Assembly (NCBI RefSeq): GCF_003449035.1
Contig: NZ_QRGB01000001.1
Span: 620,001 to 684,000, forward strand
Direction of reading: 5' to 3'
Length of the DNA: 64,000 nt
From: Pedobacter indicus
Lineage (GTDB): Bacteria; Bacteroidota; Bacteroidia; Sphingobacteriales; Sphingobacteriaceae
Below, in pieces: positions 26,917-37,271 of the stretch. The notes under the pieces were generated by a model. The model had not been told where the DNA came from. It ran no database searches and worked only from the letters and a program-made list of their open reading frames with translations. A program made the position numbers and the translations under genes. The first letter of the stretch is position 1, and the number at the start of each line of letters is the position of its first letter.

Positions 26917-28773
26917 GTGAGCATTCTTTCAACAGAAAAATTGGGACATAACTATGACGGCCGTTGGTTGTTCAGAGATATATCTTTCGGGGTGCAACCG
27001 GGAGATAGAATTGCATTGGTCGGAGCGAATGGTGCTGGAAAATCTACCTTATTGAGAATCCTAGCTGGGAGGGAAGTTGCAAGTGAAGGAAAAGTAGTAA
27101 CTGAAAAGGATATAGCTATTGGTTATTTAGAACAAAATCCTGACTTTCAGATATTTACAAATATTAATAGCTTCATATTTAACGCTGAAAACGAACAACA
27201 ACAACTTATTAGTGAGTATGAACGTTTAATCTTAAGCGATGATGTAGATGAGAAAAAGCTTACGCAGATTACAGATAAACTGAGTGCATCCAATGCCTGG
27301 GAGTACGAATTTAAGATCAAGACGATTCTTAGTCGACTAGGTATAACAAATTTAAATCAATCAATTGAAAGTTTGTCCGGAGGGCAACAAAAACGTCTCG
27401 CATTAGCCAAGCTCTTGATAAGTGACCCGGAAGTCTATATTCTTGATGAACCTACCAATCACTTGGATATAGAAACAATAGAATGGCTTGAAACGCTGTT
27501 AACGACTAGTCAAAAAACCATTATATTTGTAACACACGATCGTTACTTTCTGGATAATATTTGTACAGAAATTCGCGAGTTAGAAGACAATGTTCTTTAC
27601 AGGCATGAAGGAAAATATGAAACTTTCCTGGTCAGAAAATCAGAACGTGAAGAATCCAACGCAACCATTTTACAGAAAAATAAAAATTTATTAAGAAAAG
27701 AACTGGAATGGATGCGGCGACAACCTCAAGCACGCGGAACGAAGTCAAAATCTAGAATAGATGCATTTCACGAACTAGAATCCAAAGTCAGAACCGGACG
27801 AACCAAGGATACACTTCAATTAAGTGTAGAAATAGCACGCCAAGGAAACAGTATATTAGAGGTAAAAAATATATCAAAAGGATTTGGCACAAAACAAGTA
27901 ATTGAGAATTTTAGTTATGTATTTAAAAAAGGTGATCGGATTGGAATCGCTGGTCAAAACGGAACTGGAAAATCTACATTTTTAAATATACTGACTGGCG
28001 AATTACTTCCGGATGCGGGCAATATAATTAAAGGAGAAACCACTGTATTCGGATATTATCATCAACTGGGTCTTGAATTACCGGAAAATGTCAGAGTAAT
28101 TGATATAGTTAAAGAAGTCGCCGAGTACATAAAAATGTCAAATGGAGAATTGATCAGTGCATCTCAATTGCTAACTCAGTTTCTATTTCCGCCAGAAAAA
28201 CAATACGGTTTTGTAAGTAGTTTAAGTGGAGGGGAACAGAAGCGTTTACAACTTTTAAAGATTCTCATCAAAAATCCAAACTTTCTAATTCTCGACGAAC
28301 CATCCAATGACCTCGATATAGACACACTAAATATATTAGAAGAATTTTTAGAAGGTTATCCCGGTGTTTTGATGATTGTATCTCATGACCGATACCTGTT
28401 AGACAAGTTAACAGAACAGCTTTTTATCTTTACTGACTCAGCTTCAATTACAATTTATAATGGTAATTATAGCGACTTCAAAACAGAAAAACTAAATCAA
28501 GAAAAAGAGGAGAAAGCGAGAAATAAAAAGGTAATAGAAAAGCTTGAACCAAAAAAAGAAAAAAAGATATCTTATAAAGAAAAAAAAGAACTTGAGACAT
28601 TAGAGACTGTCATACCAGATCTTGAGTCTAAAATATTAGCTTTAACAAATCAGATGAATACTGTTACCGATCATGAAACTCTAAATGAGATAGCACATAA
28701 TATAAGATCATTGAATTCTGAACTTTCTTTAAAAGAAGACCGCTGGATAGAATTAAAAGAAAAAGAAGATTAA
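26917..28773 (+). CDS. ABC-F family ATPase (Uup-like)
   Basis: A 618-residue cytoplasmic protein with two ABC ATPase domains and no membrane segment. Domain 1 shows Walker [12 protein letters not shown], signature [15 protein letters not shown] and Walker [13 protein letters not shown]. An inter-domain linker (about 230-310) is followed by domain 2 with [23 protein letters not shown] and [12 protein letters not shown]. The C-terminal tail is a Lys/Glu-rich coiled coil, as in Uup. ABC-F proteins act on ribosomes to relieve stalling; Uup homologues also affect DNA transposon excision and 50S assembly. Start is GTG. Its stop codon overlaps the parS palindrome. Confidence 0.92.
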   Translation: MSILSTEKLGHNYDGRWLFRDISFGVQPGDRIALVGANGAGKSTLLRILAGREVASEGKVVTEKDIAIGYLEQNPDFQIFTNINSFIFNAENEQQQLISEYERLILSDDVDEKKLTQITDKLSASNAWEYEFKIKTILSRLGITNLNQSIESLSGGQQKRLALAKLLISDPEVYILDEPTNHLDIETIEWLETLLTTSQKTIIFVTHDRYFLDNICTEIRELEDNVLYRHEGKYETFLVRKSEREESNATILQKNKNLLRKELEWMRRQPQARGTKSKSRIDAFHELESKVRTGRTKDTLQLSVEIARQGNSILEVKNISKGFGTKQVIENFSYVFKKGDRIGIAGQNGTGKSTFLNILTGELLPDAGNIIKGETTVFGYYHQLGLELPENVRVIDIVKEVAEYIKMSNGELISASQLLTQFLFPPEKQYGFVSSLSGGEQKRLQLLKILIKNPNFLILDEPSNDLDIDTLNILEEFLEGYPGVLMIVSHDRYLLDKLTEQLFIFTDSASITIYNGNYSDFKTEKLNQEKEEKARNKKVIEKLEPKKEKKISYKEKKELETLETVIPDLESKILALTNQMNTVTDHETLNEIAHNIRSLNSELSLKEDRWIELKEKED

Positions 28774-28791
28774 TGTTCCACGTGGAACATT
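28772..28791. other. parS-like centromere palindrome
   Basis: A 20-bp perfect palindrome, AATGTTCCACGTGGAACATT, contains the 16-bp core TGTTCCACGTGGAACA. That matches the widely conserved ParB-binding parS consensus TGTTNCACGTGNAACA. It lies between the ABC-F stop and mnmG, about 6 kb from the candidate origin. It explains why an ORF finder extends mnmG with the artificial N-terminus MFHVEH. I saw only this one full match in the window. parA and parB are not present here. Confidence 0.9.
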
Positions 28792-28805
28792 CAAAAAATA
28801 TAGAG

Positions 28806-30665
28806 ATGTTTAAAAAATATAACGTAATTATTGTAGGAGGAGGTCATGCGGGTTGCGAAGCGGCAATAGCAGCGTCGAATCTAGGTTCGAGCGTTTTACT
28901 CGTGACCATGAATATGACAACCATCGCTCAAATGAGTTGTAATCCTGCTATGGGAGGCGTGGCAAAAGGACAAATCCTTAGAGAAATAGATGCAATGGGA
29001 GGTATCTCTGGGATTGTAGCAGACAAAACTACGATCCAATTCAGAATGCTCAATAAATCAAAGGGGCCCGCCATGTGGAGCCCTCGTACCCAGAACGATC
29101 GAATGCGATTTTCTGAAGAATGGCGACTTCAACTGGAAGCACGCCCAAACATCGATTTTTGGCAAGACACCGTTAAAGAAATACTGGTAAAAAATGGACG
29201 AGCTACAGGCGTAAAGACCTCTCTAGGCCTCGAGATCGAATCGGACAGTGTAATCCTTACTAACGGAACATTCCTAAATGGATTAATCCATATCGGAGAA
29301 AAGAAAATCGGCGGGGGAAGAGCCGGAGAGAAGGCAGCTACCGGGCTTACTGAACAATTAACACAGTTAGGGTTTACATCAGGCCGTATGAAAACAGGTA
29401 CTCCTCCCCGAGTAGATGGAAGAAGCCTGAATTATAGTTTGATGGAAGAGCAATGGGGAGACGAAAAGCGAGGTAAATTTTCATTTACTGATATCGAGGT
29501 TCCAAAAAAACAACGCTGCTGTTGGATTACCTACACGAACGAAAATGTACATGATACATTGAAAGAAGGATTCGAAAAATCACCAATGTTCACAGGCCGG
29601 ATAAAGGGTTTAGGACCTCGATACTGCCCCTCAATTGAAGATAAAATTAACCGTTTCGCTGAGCGTGATCGGCATCAAATATTCGTAGAACCGGAGGGAT
29701 GGAATACCGTTGAAATATATGTCAATGGTTTTTCAACATCACTTCCGGAAGATGTCCAATATAAAGCACTAAAAAAAATACCAGGTTTCGAAAATGCGAG
29801 AATGTTCCGACCGGGTTACGCGATCGAATATGATTTTTTCCCGCCAATGCAGTTAGATGCGACATTGGAAACATTTTTAATAAAGAATTTATTCTTCGCT
29901 GGCCAAATAAATGGAACAACGGGTTACGAGGAAGCCGCAAGCCAAGGCCTTATCGCCGGTATTAATGCACATCAGCGCATTAACGATCAACATGAGTTGA
30001 TATTACGAAGATCAGAATCTTATATTGGGGTATTAATTGACGATCTCGTAACTAAGGGTACCGACGAACCATATAGAATGTTTACCTCAAGAGCAGAACA
30101 CCGTCTACTTCTACGACAAGATAACGCGGATGAACGACTTACGCCATTGGCTCATAAACTAGGTTTGGTTAGTGATGAACGTTTAACAGAAGTAAATAAT
30201 AAGATAGAAAATACCAACAAAATTATTGACTATCTTTCCAAAGTATCAATGGATAAAAATGATATTAATCCGATTCTAAAAGAGAAAAATAGCAGCCTCC
30301 TCAGTCAAAATATTAAGATGATTAATCTTCTTACCCGACCACAATTGAATATTTTTGACCTAGCAAAGGCTGACGCTTCCTTCCAACAATTACTTTCAAA
30401 CTTCAACGAGGAAACTATTGAACAAGCAGAGATAAAGGTAAAGTATAATAGCTACTTTGAAAAAGAAGTAGAGTTAGTTAATAAAATGAAAAAAATGGAA
30501 GATCAAAGTATTAATCCAAACTTTGACTATTCAACGTTGAATTCGCTGTCAAAGGAAGCAAGAGAAAAATTGAGTCGAATAAAACCGAGAACAATAGGGC
30601 AAGCATCTCGAATTTCCGGCGTTAAACCTTCAGATATCAGTGTTCTCATGGTATATTTATCATAA
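28806..30665 (+). CDS. mnmG: tRNA uridine-5-carboxymethylaminomethyl modification enzyme MnmG
   Basis: MnmG (GidA), with MnmE, installs carboxymethylaminomethyl at U34 of tRNAs using FAD, NADH and methylene-THF. The 619-residue protein has the dinucleotide motif [14 protein letters not shown], then [40 protein letters not shown] and a C-terminal helical domain ending in the MnmE-binding region ([15 protein letters not shown]). ATG 28806 (MFKKYNVI) is chosen, since residues upstream (MFHVEHSK) are the read-through of the parS palindrome. Position near a centromere and candidate origin is typical for gidA. Confidence 0.97.
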   Translation: MFKKYNVIIVGGGHAGCEAAIAASNLGSSVLLVTMNMTTIAQMSCNPAMGGVAKGQILREIDAMGGISGIVADKTTIQFRMLNKSKGPAMWSPRTQNDRMRFSEEWRLQLEARPNIDFWQDTVKEILVKNGRATGVKTSLGLEIESDSVILTNGTFLNGLIHIGEKKIGGGRAGEKAATGLTEQLTQLGFTSGRMKTGTPPRVDGRSLNYSLMEEQWGDEKRGKFSFTDIEVPKKQRCCWITYTNENVHDTLKEGFEKSPMFTGRIKGLGPRYCPSIEDKINRFAERDRHQIFVEPEGWNTVEIYVNGFSTSLPEDVQYKALKKIPGFENARMFRPGYAIEYDFFPPMQLDATLETFLIKNLFFAGQINGTTGYEEAASQGLIAGINAHQRINDQHELILRRSESYIGVLIDDLVTKGTDEPYRMFTSRAEHRLLLRQDNADERLTPLAHKLGLVSDERLTEVNNKIENTNKIIDYLSKVSMDKNDINPILKEKNSSLLSQNIKMINLLTRPQLNIFDLAKADASFQQLLSNFNEETIEQAEIKVKYNSYFEKEVELVNKMKKMEDQSINPNFDYSTLNSLSKEAREKLSRIKPRTIGQASRISGVKPSDISVLMVYLS

Positions 30666-30742
30666 CAAACTAATAATCAATACTTTATATAGATATAAAT
30701 TCGAGTTATTTTTATGCGATATAACCGACTATTTTAAAAAAT

Positions 30743-32587
30743 ATGACAAATAGTACCAAAAAGAACAAAAAATCACCAGATGAGCTTAAAATAGGCTTAA
30801 ATCAGATTTGTATTTTTTTTATACATTTTATTGCCATATTATCATTCTTTCCAGGCTGTGCCAGCATTCAGCAACCAACTGGTGGCCCGAAAGACTCAAT
30901 ACCACCAAAAGTAATTAGTGAAACACCCCCTAATTTGACAAGAAATTTTTCAACGCGAGAGGTAACAATAGAATTTGATGAATACGTTAAACTCAATAAT
31001 GAATTTCAAGAATTCAGCATTTCGCCTGATGTTGATGTACCGCCTGAATATAAAATTCGAAAAAAAACACTAATTATCACACTCCCCGATACACTCGCTG
31101 AAAATACGACGTACTCCATAAACTTTGGAGAAGGGTTAGTCGATTTTAATGAATCAAATCCCTTGGTAAACTATCGCTACGTCTTTTCCACAGGCGACGA
31201 AATCGATTCACTCTCTGTCTCAGGAAACGTAATAAATGCTATCTCCCTTGAACCAGAAACGGATATAAATGTACTCCTCATACCGATATCTCAAGATTCT
31301 ATTTTTGGTAAAAAGAAAGCAAACATATTTACCAAAACCGATAGTTCCGGAAACTTTATCTTGCAAAACTTAAGTGAAACCGCCTATCGTATTTATGCTT
31401 TAAAAGAAGAGGCTGCTGATCGTATTTACAACAATCCAGGAGAAGAAATAGGCTTTTTGGGAGATAGTATTTATCTCGATAGAAATATAAGCGGTATAAA
31501 ATTAAAAACGTTTAAAGAGATTCCCGAAAATTTCAGAATCCTTGACAGGAAGATAGAAAATAGTGGCCGACTATTATTCGTTTTTAATAAGTCACTCCAA
31601 GATCCAACAATAAACATCCTGGATAACGATAATCTCAATACAAATAAAATAGTTGAATTCACGAATCTAAGAGATAGCGCGTACGTCTGGCTACCACAAT
31701 TAGAATTTGATACTATTAACGTACAAATAAATGATAATAACCAAGCTTTAGACACCGTCACCTTGCGAAGAAACAAGAATGACGAATACGACCGTTCAAT
31801 TACGATAACAGATAATTTAAGCAACCAACGCGTAGATCAAGTCAGGAATATAGTCTTCACAGGTTCTGCGCCTATTCAATCAGCTGACCTTTCAAAAATT
31901 AAACTTATAGAAGATACGACTGTTAGAACTAATTTTCAACTGTCTTTGGATAAGGAAAATAGCAGACGCGCATATCTACGCTATAGATGGCGACCCAAGA
32001 GAACATATGTACTTGAGTTACAAGAAGGCGCATTCATCGGCCAATTCGGAGAACTATCAAAGGATGGACAAAGGAAATTTACCTACGACGATTCGGGTAA
32101 TTACGGAGATATTGTTCTCGATATTCAATTACCCGATTCTAACAGCTATATCATAGAGGTGATAAAAGAAGATAAATCCCAAGTTATTCAAGCACATGTT
32201 ATCGACCGATCACAAAAAATAACCTATAAGCAATTGCCAGGACAGAATTATACGGTTCGAGTAGTATATGACGAGAACAAGAACCGAAAGTGGGATACAG
32301 GAAATTTAAAAACTAAAACCCAGCCAGAACAATTATGGTACTGGGATAAAGTAATTACTGTAAGACCAAACTGGGAACAAGAAGAAATAGTAAATGTACC
32401 AAGTATCGAAACAGTTAGAAATTTGGTGCCGGAAACACGTCCAGATACAGTGGAAACTGAAGATAATTCAACTAATCCATTGGATGAACCCTATATAAAA
32501 TCCGGAACCTTAGTTCCCGCAACAAATACAAAAACCGAGACAACAGAGGAGGAAAAGCCCAATGTAGAAGAGGGCAAAAAGCCTTAA
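30743..32587 (+). CDS. Ig-like domain lipoprotein
   Basis: A 614-residue lipoprotein. The lipobox FFPGC places the modified Cys at residue 39 after a long basic-hydrophobic N-terminus; CASIQQPTGGPKDSIPPKV is the standard start of a Bacteroidota family. Residues about 45-145 form a Big_5/SbsA-like Ig domain (EVTIEFDEYVKL, NTTYSINFGEGL). The rest is beta-rich, and the C-terminus is acidic low-complexity sequence ending in EEGKKP. It is likely at the cell surface or facing the periplasm. Function is unknown; the family is conserved in the phylum. Confidence 0.85.
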   Translation: MTNSTKKNKKSPDELKIGLNQICIFFIHFIAILSFFPGCASIQQPTGGPKDSIPPKVISETPPNLTRNFSTREVTIEFDEYVKLNNEFQEFSISPDVDVPPEYKIRKKTLIITLPDTLAENTTYSINFGEGLVDFNESNPLVNYRYVFSTGDEIDSLSVSGNVINAISLEPETDINVLLIPISQDSIFGKKKANIFTKTDSSGNFILQNLSETAYRIYALKEEAADRIYNNPGEEIGFLGDSIYLDRNISGIKLKTFKEIPENFRILDRKIENSGRLLFVFNKSLQDPTINILDNDNLNTNKIVEFTNLRDSAYVWLPQLEFDTINVQINDNNQALDTVTLRRNKNDEYDRSITITDNLSNQRVDQVRNIVFTGSAPIQSADLSKIKLIEDTTVRTNFQLSLDKENSRRAYLRYRWRPKRTYVLELQEGAFIGQFGELSKDGQRKFTYDDSGNYGDIVLDIQLPDSNSYIIEVIKEDKSQVIQAHVIDRSQKITYKQLPGQNYTVRVVYDENKNRKWDTGNLKTKTQPEQLWYWDKVITVRPNWEQEEIVNVPSIETVRNLVPETRPDTVETEDNSTNPLDEPYIKSGTLVPATNTKTETTEEEKPNVEEGKKP

Positions 32588-33103
32588 CTACTCATCTTTG
32601 AACCAAGTCGAGTACATTACATAATTGTGTGGGAGTTTATCCAACATGGATTTCTGAGAGTCCGTAATAGGTTTAATCTTTCGTGCAGGAATTCCAGCAT
32701 ATACATATCCAGACTCACAGTGCATATTTTCTAAAACTACTGCACCAGCCGCGATAATAACATATTCTTCGACAATAGCATGATCCATTACAATTGCACC
32801 CATTCCTATCAATACGTGATCCTTTATATTACAACCATGTACTAACGCTTGGTGACCGATGGAGACATAATTTCCAACATTAGTTGATGCCCCTTCATAA
32901 GTACAATGAATTATCGCGCCGTCCTGTATATTCGTATAATTCCCTATACGAATAGAATTTACATCACCCCTAATTACTGCATTAAACCAAACGGAACAAT
33001 TCTCTCCCATTATAACATCTCCCACAACCGTTGCGTTATCAGCCAAATAACAAGACGTTGGTATACTCGGGTCAAAACCCCTCACAGAACGAACTAAAGC
33101 CAT
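32588..33103 (-). CDS. Gamma-carbonic anhydrase family protein
   Basis: A 171-residue left-handed beta-helix protein of the YrdA/PaaY type. Hexapeptide repeats run throughout (VVGDVIMGENCSVWFNAVIRGDV, read in pieces), with the zinc-ligand pattern of His in IIHCTYEG, GHQALVHGCNI and the third His nearby. The conserved NAVIRGD Arg/Asp pair is present. The family includes true carbonic anhydrases and acyl-carrier or thioesterase-associated proteins, so activity is uncertain. It is 8 bp downstream of nadB and may be co-transcribed with it. Confidence 0.9.
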   Translation of the reverse strand: MALVRSVRGFDPSIPTSCYLADNATVVGDVIMGENCSVWFNAVIRGDVNSIRIGNYTNIQDGAIIHCTYEGASTNVGNYVSIGHQALVHGCNIKDHVLIGMGAIVMDHAIVEEYVIIAAGAVVLENMHCESGYVYAGIPARKIKPITDSQKSMLDKLPHNYVMYSTWFKDE

Positions 33104-33111
33104 AATATCCC

Positions 33112-34698
33112 TTAAAAAATTGTATCGTGAATGTCTTCTGCATGTTTCGGATAATCCGTCGTATAATGTAAACCCCGACTTTCCTTTCTAAGTAATGCAC
33201 TCTTAATAACAATGAACGCTACTTGAATAACATTCCTCAATTCACAAAGTTTAACGGATAACCGCGTATTTTTATAAAAACTCTCCGTTTCCTCATATAA
33301 TAAGCCCAATCTCCTCATCGCCCGGTCCAAACGAAAATCCGACCTTACAATTCCCACATAATCACTCATAATCTTCTGCGTTTCTCTCAGATTATGCATA
33401 ACTAAAATATCTTCGTTAGATAATTGCGTATTTGATTCGTCCCAATCAGGGATATCATTAGGTATTTGATATGAATCAAATTTAGCAGATGAATCCTCAT
33501 AAATACGGTGGGCAAAAACAGATGCTTCCAGCAGCGAATTCGAAGCGAGTCTGTTGGCGCCATGCAATCCGGTAGAAGCACATTCACCACAAGCATACAA
33601 TCTATTAATACTTGTTTTTCCCCACTCATCAACATAAATACCACCGCATAAATAATGAGCAGCAGGTGCAACAGGTACATAATCTTTTGTAAGATCAATT
33701 CCTATACTCAAACATTTCGCATAAATATTAGGAAAATGGGACAAAATATCCTCTTTAGAACGATGAGTGACATCTAAATAAACATAATCTTCACCTGATT
33801 TTTTCATTTCAGCATCAATCGCGCGAGCTACTATATCCCTCGGGGCTAACGATCCACGCTCGTCATATTCAAACATAAATTCATCACCATTCAGTCTTCG
33901 CAATATTCCTCCAAATCCGCGCAAAGCCTCGGAAATAAGAAAGGCTGGATATTCTCCTGGATTAAAAAGTGACGTAGGGTGAAACTGAATGAATTCCATA
34001 TTCCTTACTTTTCCTTTCGCCCTATAAACCATAGCAATCCCATCACCAGTCGCGATAACGGGATTCGTTGTACTCGAATAAATATGACCAGCTCCACCGG
34101 TAGCCAAAACGGTTACTTTACTCAAAAACTTTTCGACCTTATTGTCCTTCGTATTCAATGCATAAATACCATAACAATCGATATCATCAGACTCCCGATC
34201 CACATAATTTCCTAAGTGATGTTGTGTTATCAGATCGATAGCAAAATAATGAGTTAATACCTCTATATTATTATTCTCATGCACTTTACTTAACAAAGCT
34301 CTCTCTATTTCGAAACCGGTGATGTCTTTATAATGCAAAATCCTGTTCTCAGAATGTCCTCCTTCTTTCGCCAAATCATACTGTCCGGTACCCATCTTAT
34401 CAAAGTGAGTCCCATAATCTATAATTTCTTGCACCCTGGACGGACCTTCTTTCACAACGATTTCCACAATGTCTTTATCACACAGACCATCTCCAGCTAT
34501 CAGAGTATCAGCTATATGCTTCTCAAACGAATCAGACTTATCCACAACAGCAGCTACGCCGCCTTGCGCATACTTTGTATTGGATTCATCTTCGTTAGAC
34601 TTTGTAATGATAAGAACCTTACCGTGTTGCGCTGCCTTTAATGCATAACTCAATCCAGCTATCCCGGATCCTACAACTAAGAAATCAACATTGTACAT
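33112..34698 (-). CDS. nadB: L-aspartate oxidase
   Basis: NadB oxidises L-aspartate to iminoaspartate, the first step of de novo NAD synthesis. The 528-residue flavoprotein has the FAD motif LVVGSGIAGLSYALKAA, the substrate loop TKYAQGGVAAV, FIQFHPTSLF, the His/Arg active-site region AAHYLCGGIYVDE and GECASTGLHGANRLASNSLLE. The C-terminal helical domain with RSDFRLDRAMRRL is complete. It is divergent from nadA, the next enzyme, across a 483-bp gap that may be the replication origin. Assignment is secure. Confidence 0.97.
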   Translation of the reverse strand: MYNVDFLVVGSGIAGLSYALKAAQHGKVLIITKSNEDESNTKYAQGGVAAVVDKSDSFEKHIADTLIAGDGLCDKDIVEIVVKEGPSRVQEIIDYGTHFDKMGTGQYDLAKEGGHSENRILHYKDITGFEIERALLSKVHENNNIEVLTHYFAIDLITQHHLGNYVDRESDDIDCYGIYALNTKDNKVEKFLSKVTVLATGGAGHIYSSTTNPVIATGDGIAMVYRAKGKVRNMEFIQFHPTSLFNPGEYPAFLISEALRGFGGILRRLNGDEFMFEYDERGSLAPRDIVARAIDAEMKKSGEDYVYLDVTHRSKEDILSHFPNIYAKCLSIGIDLTKDYVPVAPAAHYLCGGIYVDEWGKTSINRLYACGECASTGLHGANRLASNSLLEASVFAHRIYEDSSAKFDSYQIPNDIPDWDESNTQLSNEDILVMHNLRETQKIMSDYVGIVRSDFRLDRAMRRLGLLYEETESFYKNTRLSVKLCELRNVIQVAFIVIKSALLRKESRGLHYTTDYPKHAEDIHDTIF

Positions 34699-35181
34699 TG
34701 AAAAAAATTATTACTTTTTATTTATTCACGACCATCGGTTAATAACCATGCGATCCATGTGTAATTTTTGTGAATTAATCGTTAACTATAGTCCTCACGG
34801 ATTAAAAATAGTTAAAAAACATAAGTATTGAACAAACAACTTATTTATTATACAGTAGAAATACCCATTTATTCACCTTCTTGAGTATAGTCTTTAATCC
34901 ACATAATAACTTTGCCAAAAAATACCCCAATTAAAATGAGCCTTAATTTTCAGCGTATTACGTATAAAACGCTGTGAATAATATGTGAACAAAAAAACAA
35001 TAAGAATAAAAGCAATTTCCAATCATCTATTTTCTTCACAATACCAACACTATAATAAGTAATAAGATTCTTTTTATATAAAATAAATTGTTCTTTGTTG
35101 TTGGTGGTGTTAGCAAGCTACCTTAAGCGGGAAGTGGGAATTCATTTACTTTATGTATTTTTGTGAAAGGGTTATAAAGAA
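34699..35181. other. Candidate replication origin (oriC) between nadB and nadA
   Basis: A 483-bp AT-rich gap with no credible ORF. DnaA-box-like 9-mers include a perfect TGTGAATAA (reverse of TTATTCACA) at 34973-34981 and TGTGAACAA at 34984-34992, 11 bp apart, plus one-mismatch copies at 34722-34730, 34769-34777, 34869-34877, 34895-34903 and 35032-35040. An imperfect palindrome lies at 34951-34974 (CAGCGT...ACGCTG) just before the best pair. Strand composition appears to change near here: minus-strand nadB (33121-33360) shows G 29 against C 63 on the plus strand, while minus-strand ald (51781-51960) shows G 49 against C 33. Hand counts of short samples only. Confidence 0.5.
35156..35163 (+). 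promoter_or_regulatory. -7 promoter element of nadA-thiL
   Basis: TATTTTTG matches TAnnTTTG about 18 bases before the nadA ATG. A leader of about 12 nt would follow. Confidence 0.4.
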
Positions 35182-36183
35182 ATGGAAACAGCGTACGATA
35201 TAGATTTGAATGAAAAAGGATTTATTGACGAACCAATCGATCCTAATTTAGACATTGTTGAAGCTATACAACAGCTCAAGAAAGAAAAGAATGCTGTTAT
35301 ACTAGCACATTATTATCAAGAATCTGAAATACAGGATATTGCAGATTATATCGGAGATAGCCTGGGGCTCTCCCAACAAGCTGCTAAAACCGAAGCAGAT
35401 GTCATAGTATTTGCTGGTGTACACTTTATGGCAGAAACCGCTAAAATATTATCACCCGAAAAAAAGGTTTTATTACCCGATTTAAAAGCAGGGTGTTCAT
35501 TATCTGATAGCTGTCCGCCACATTTGTTCGCTAAGTTCAAAGAACAATATCCTGATCATCTTGTGATAACATATGTCAATTGTACTGCAGAGCTCAAAGC
35601 TTTGAGTGATATTGTTTGTACTTCATCTAATGCAGTTCAAATTGTAGAGAGTTTACCAGCAGATCAGAAAATCATATTTGGTCCTGATAAAAACTTAGGG
35701 GATTATGTAATTAAGAAAACTGGTCGGGATAATATCGTACTTTGGAATGGAGCCTGTATGGTGCATGAAATTTTCTCACAAGAAAAAATAAATGAATTAC
35801 GGGAAGAATATCCAGCTGCTAAATTAATAGCCCATCCAGAATGTGAAAATCATATTCTGGAAAATGCAGATTATATCGGATCTACATCTGGCCTTTTAAA
35901 ATATACCAAAGAAAATGCAGCACAGGTATTTATCGTCGCTACCGAAAGTGGGATTATTTATCAAATGCAAAAAGCCAATCCTGATAAAACATTTATTCCA
36001 GCACCGCCAAATAACGCTTGTGCCTGCAACGATTGTCCACACATGAAGTTAAATACGCTTGAAAAGCTATATAATTGCATGAAATACGAGCTTCCTGAGG
36101 TAACACTGGATCAAGATCTAATAAAACGTGCACAGAAACCGATTGAGCGTATGTTGGATATTTCCGCTCGTTTAGGATTATAA
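35182..36183 (+). CDS. nadA: Quinolinate synthase
   Basis: NadA condenses iminoaspartate with dihydroxyacetone phosphate to quinolinate, using a [4Fe-4S] cluster. The 333-residue protein has [26 protein letters not shown] in pieces, the cluster Cys of KAGCSLSD, a second Cys near [20 protein letters not shown], and the C-terminal cluster motif [15 protein letters not shown]. The family is complete. The gene heads a plus-strand pair with thiL (27-bp gap) and is divergent from nadB. Secure. Confidence 0.97.
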   Translation: METAYDIDLNEKGFIDEPIDPNLDIVEAIQQLKKEKNAVILAHYYQESEIQDIADYIGDSLGLSQQAAKTEADVIVFAGVHFMAETAKILSPEKKVLLPDLKAGCSLSDSCPPHLFAKFKEQYPDHLVITYVNCTAELKALSDIVCTSSNAVQIVESLPADQKIIFGPDKNLGDYVIKKTGRDNIVLWNGACMVHEIFSQEKINELREEYPAAKLIAHPECENHILENADYIGSTSGLLKYTKENAAQVFIVATESGIIYQMQKANPDKTFIPAPPNNACACNDCPHMKLNTLEKLYNCMKYELPEVTLDQDLIKRAQKPIERMLDISARLGL

Positions 36184-36210
36184 AACCATCAATTCAAAAT
36201 AGAAGATTAT

Positions 36211-37257
36211 ATGTTTGATAACAAAGGAAGAACCTCTCTAGAGGAGTTGGGTGAATTTGGTTTGATTAAGCACCTCACGGATGCTGTTACAATAGAACAG
36301 GAAACGACAACAAAGGGGATAGGGGACGATGCTGCAGTTCTTGATTTTTCAACAAAGAAGACACTTATTTCAACTGATCTTTTATTAGAAGGAATTCATT
36401 TTGATTTACGTTATGTACCCTTGAAACACCTCGGATACAAGGCAGTTCAAGTTAACTTAAGTGATATTTATGCGATGAATGGTATAGCCTCGCAAATCAC
36501 TTTTTCCATAGGTCTTTCAAGTAAATTTCCTTTAGAAGCGATCGAAGAGATTTATGAAGGCGCCCTCCTCGCCTGTAAACATTATCAGGTAGATTTAATT
36601 GGCGGAGATACTTCATCTTCTGCACAAGGATTGGTAATTAGTATCACCAGTATAGGTTATGCCGAAGCGGAAAAAGTTGTTTATCGGGATGGAGCGAAAG
36701 AAGGGGATCTAATTTGCGTCTCCGGCGATTTGGGGGGTGCCTATGTAGGCTTACAAATATTAGAAAGAGAGAAAAATATATTCCTTGAAAATCCGAATAT
36801 CCAACCAGATTTGGAAGGGAAAGATTATATCATTGAAAGACAATTGAAACCTGAAGCTAGGAAGGATATTGTTGAGTTATTGGCGGAAAAAGAAATATTA
36901 CCTACCTCGATGATTGATATTTCTGATGGTCTAGCTTCGGAAATACTACATATTTGTACGCAATCTGCTAAAGGTTGTAAAATTTATGAAGAAAAAATAC
37001 CAATTGATCAGATGACTTTTGATACAGCATTTGAGTTTGGATTAGACCCTACAGTATGTGCTTTGAGCGGAGGAGAAGATTACGAATTATTGTTCACTGT
37101 TTCTCAAAACGACTATGAGAAAATAAAGAATCTGATAGATATAACTGTTATAGGTCATATAACAGAGGAAGCAGCAGGCTGTGAGCTGATTTCAAAGTCG
37201 AATAAAGTACATCCTATTAAAGCACAAGGTTGGAATTCCTTTATTAAATCTGAATAG
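36211..37257 (+). CDS. thiL: Thiamine-monophosphate kinase
   Basis: ThiL phosphorylates thiamine monophosphate to thiamine diphosphate, the active cofactor. The 348-residue protein has the AIR-synthase-like fold: GIGDDAAVLD near the N-terminus, STDLLLEGIHFDL, the dimer and metal site GGDTSSS, VSGDLGGAYVG, DISDGLASE and a C-terminal GGEDYELLF. All are diagnostic and the length is slightly above E. coli ThiL. It follows nadA by 27 bp. Secure. Confidence 0.96.
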   Translation: MFDNKGRTSLEELGEFGLIKHLTDAVTIEQETTTKGIGDDAAVLDFSTKKTLISTDLLLEGIHFDLRYVPLKHLGYKAVQVNLSDIYAMNGIASQITFSIGLSSKFPLEAIEEIYEGALLACKHYQVDLIGGDTSSSAQGLVISITSIGYAEAEKVVYRDGAKEGDLICVSGDLGGAYVGLQILEREKNIFLENPNIQPDLEGKDYIIERQLKPEARKDIVELLAEKEILPTSMIDISDGLASEILHICTQSAKGCKIYEEKIPIDQMTFDTAFEFGLDPTVCALSGGEDYELLFTVSQNDYEKIKNLIDITVIGHITEEAAGCELISKSNKVHPIKAQGWNSFIKSE

Positions 37258-37271
37258 TTCATGCTATTATT

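Noticed and set aside
28773-28805. N-terminal [11 protein letters not shown] extension of MnmG
   Set aside because: It is the translation of the parS palindrome; family alignments by memory start at MFKKYNVI-like sequence.
35098-35140. GC-richer block upstream of nadA as a riboswitch
   Set aside because: It does not form a convincing known aptamer fold by eye, and it lies before the putative -7 element, so it would not be transcribed with nadA.
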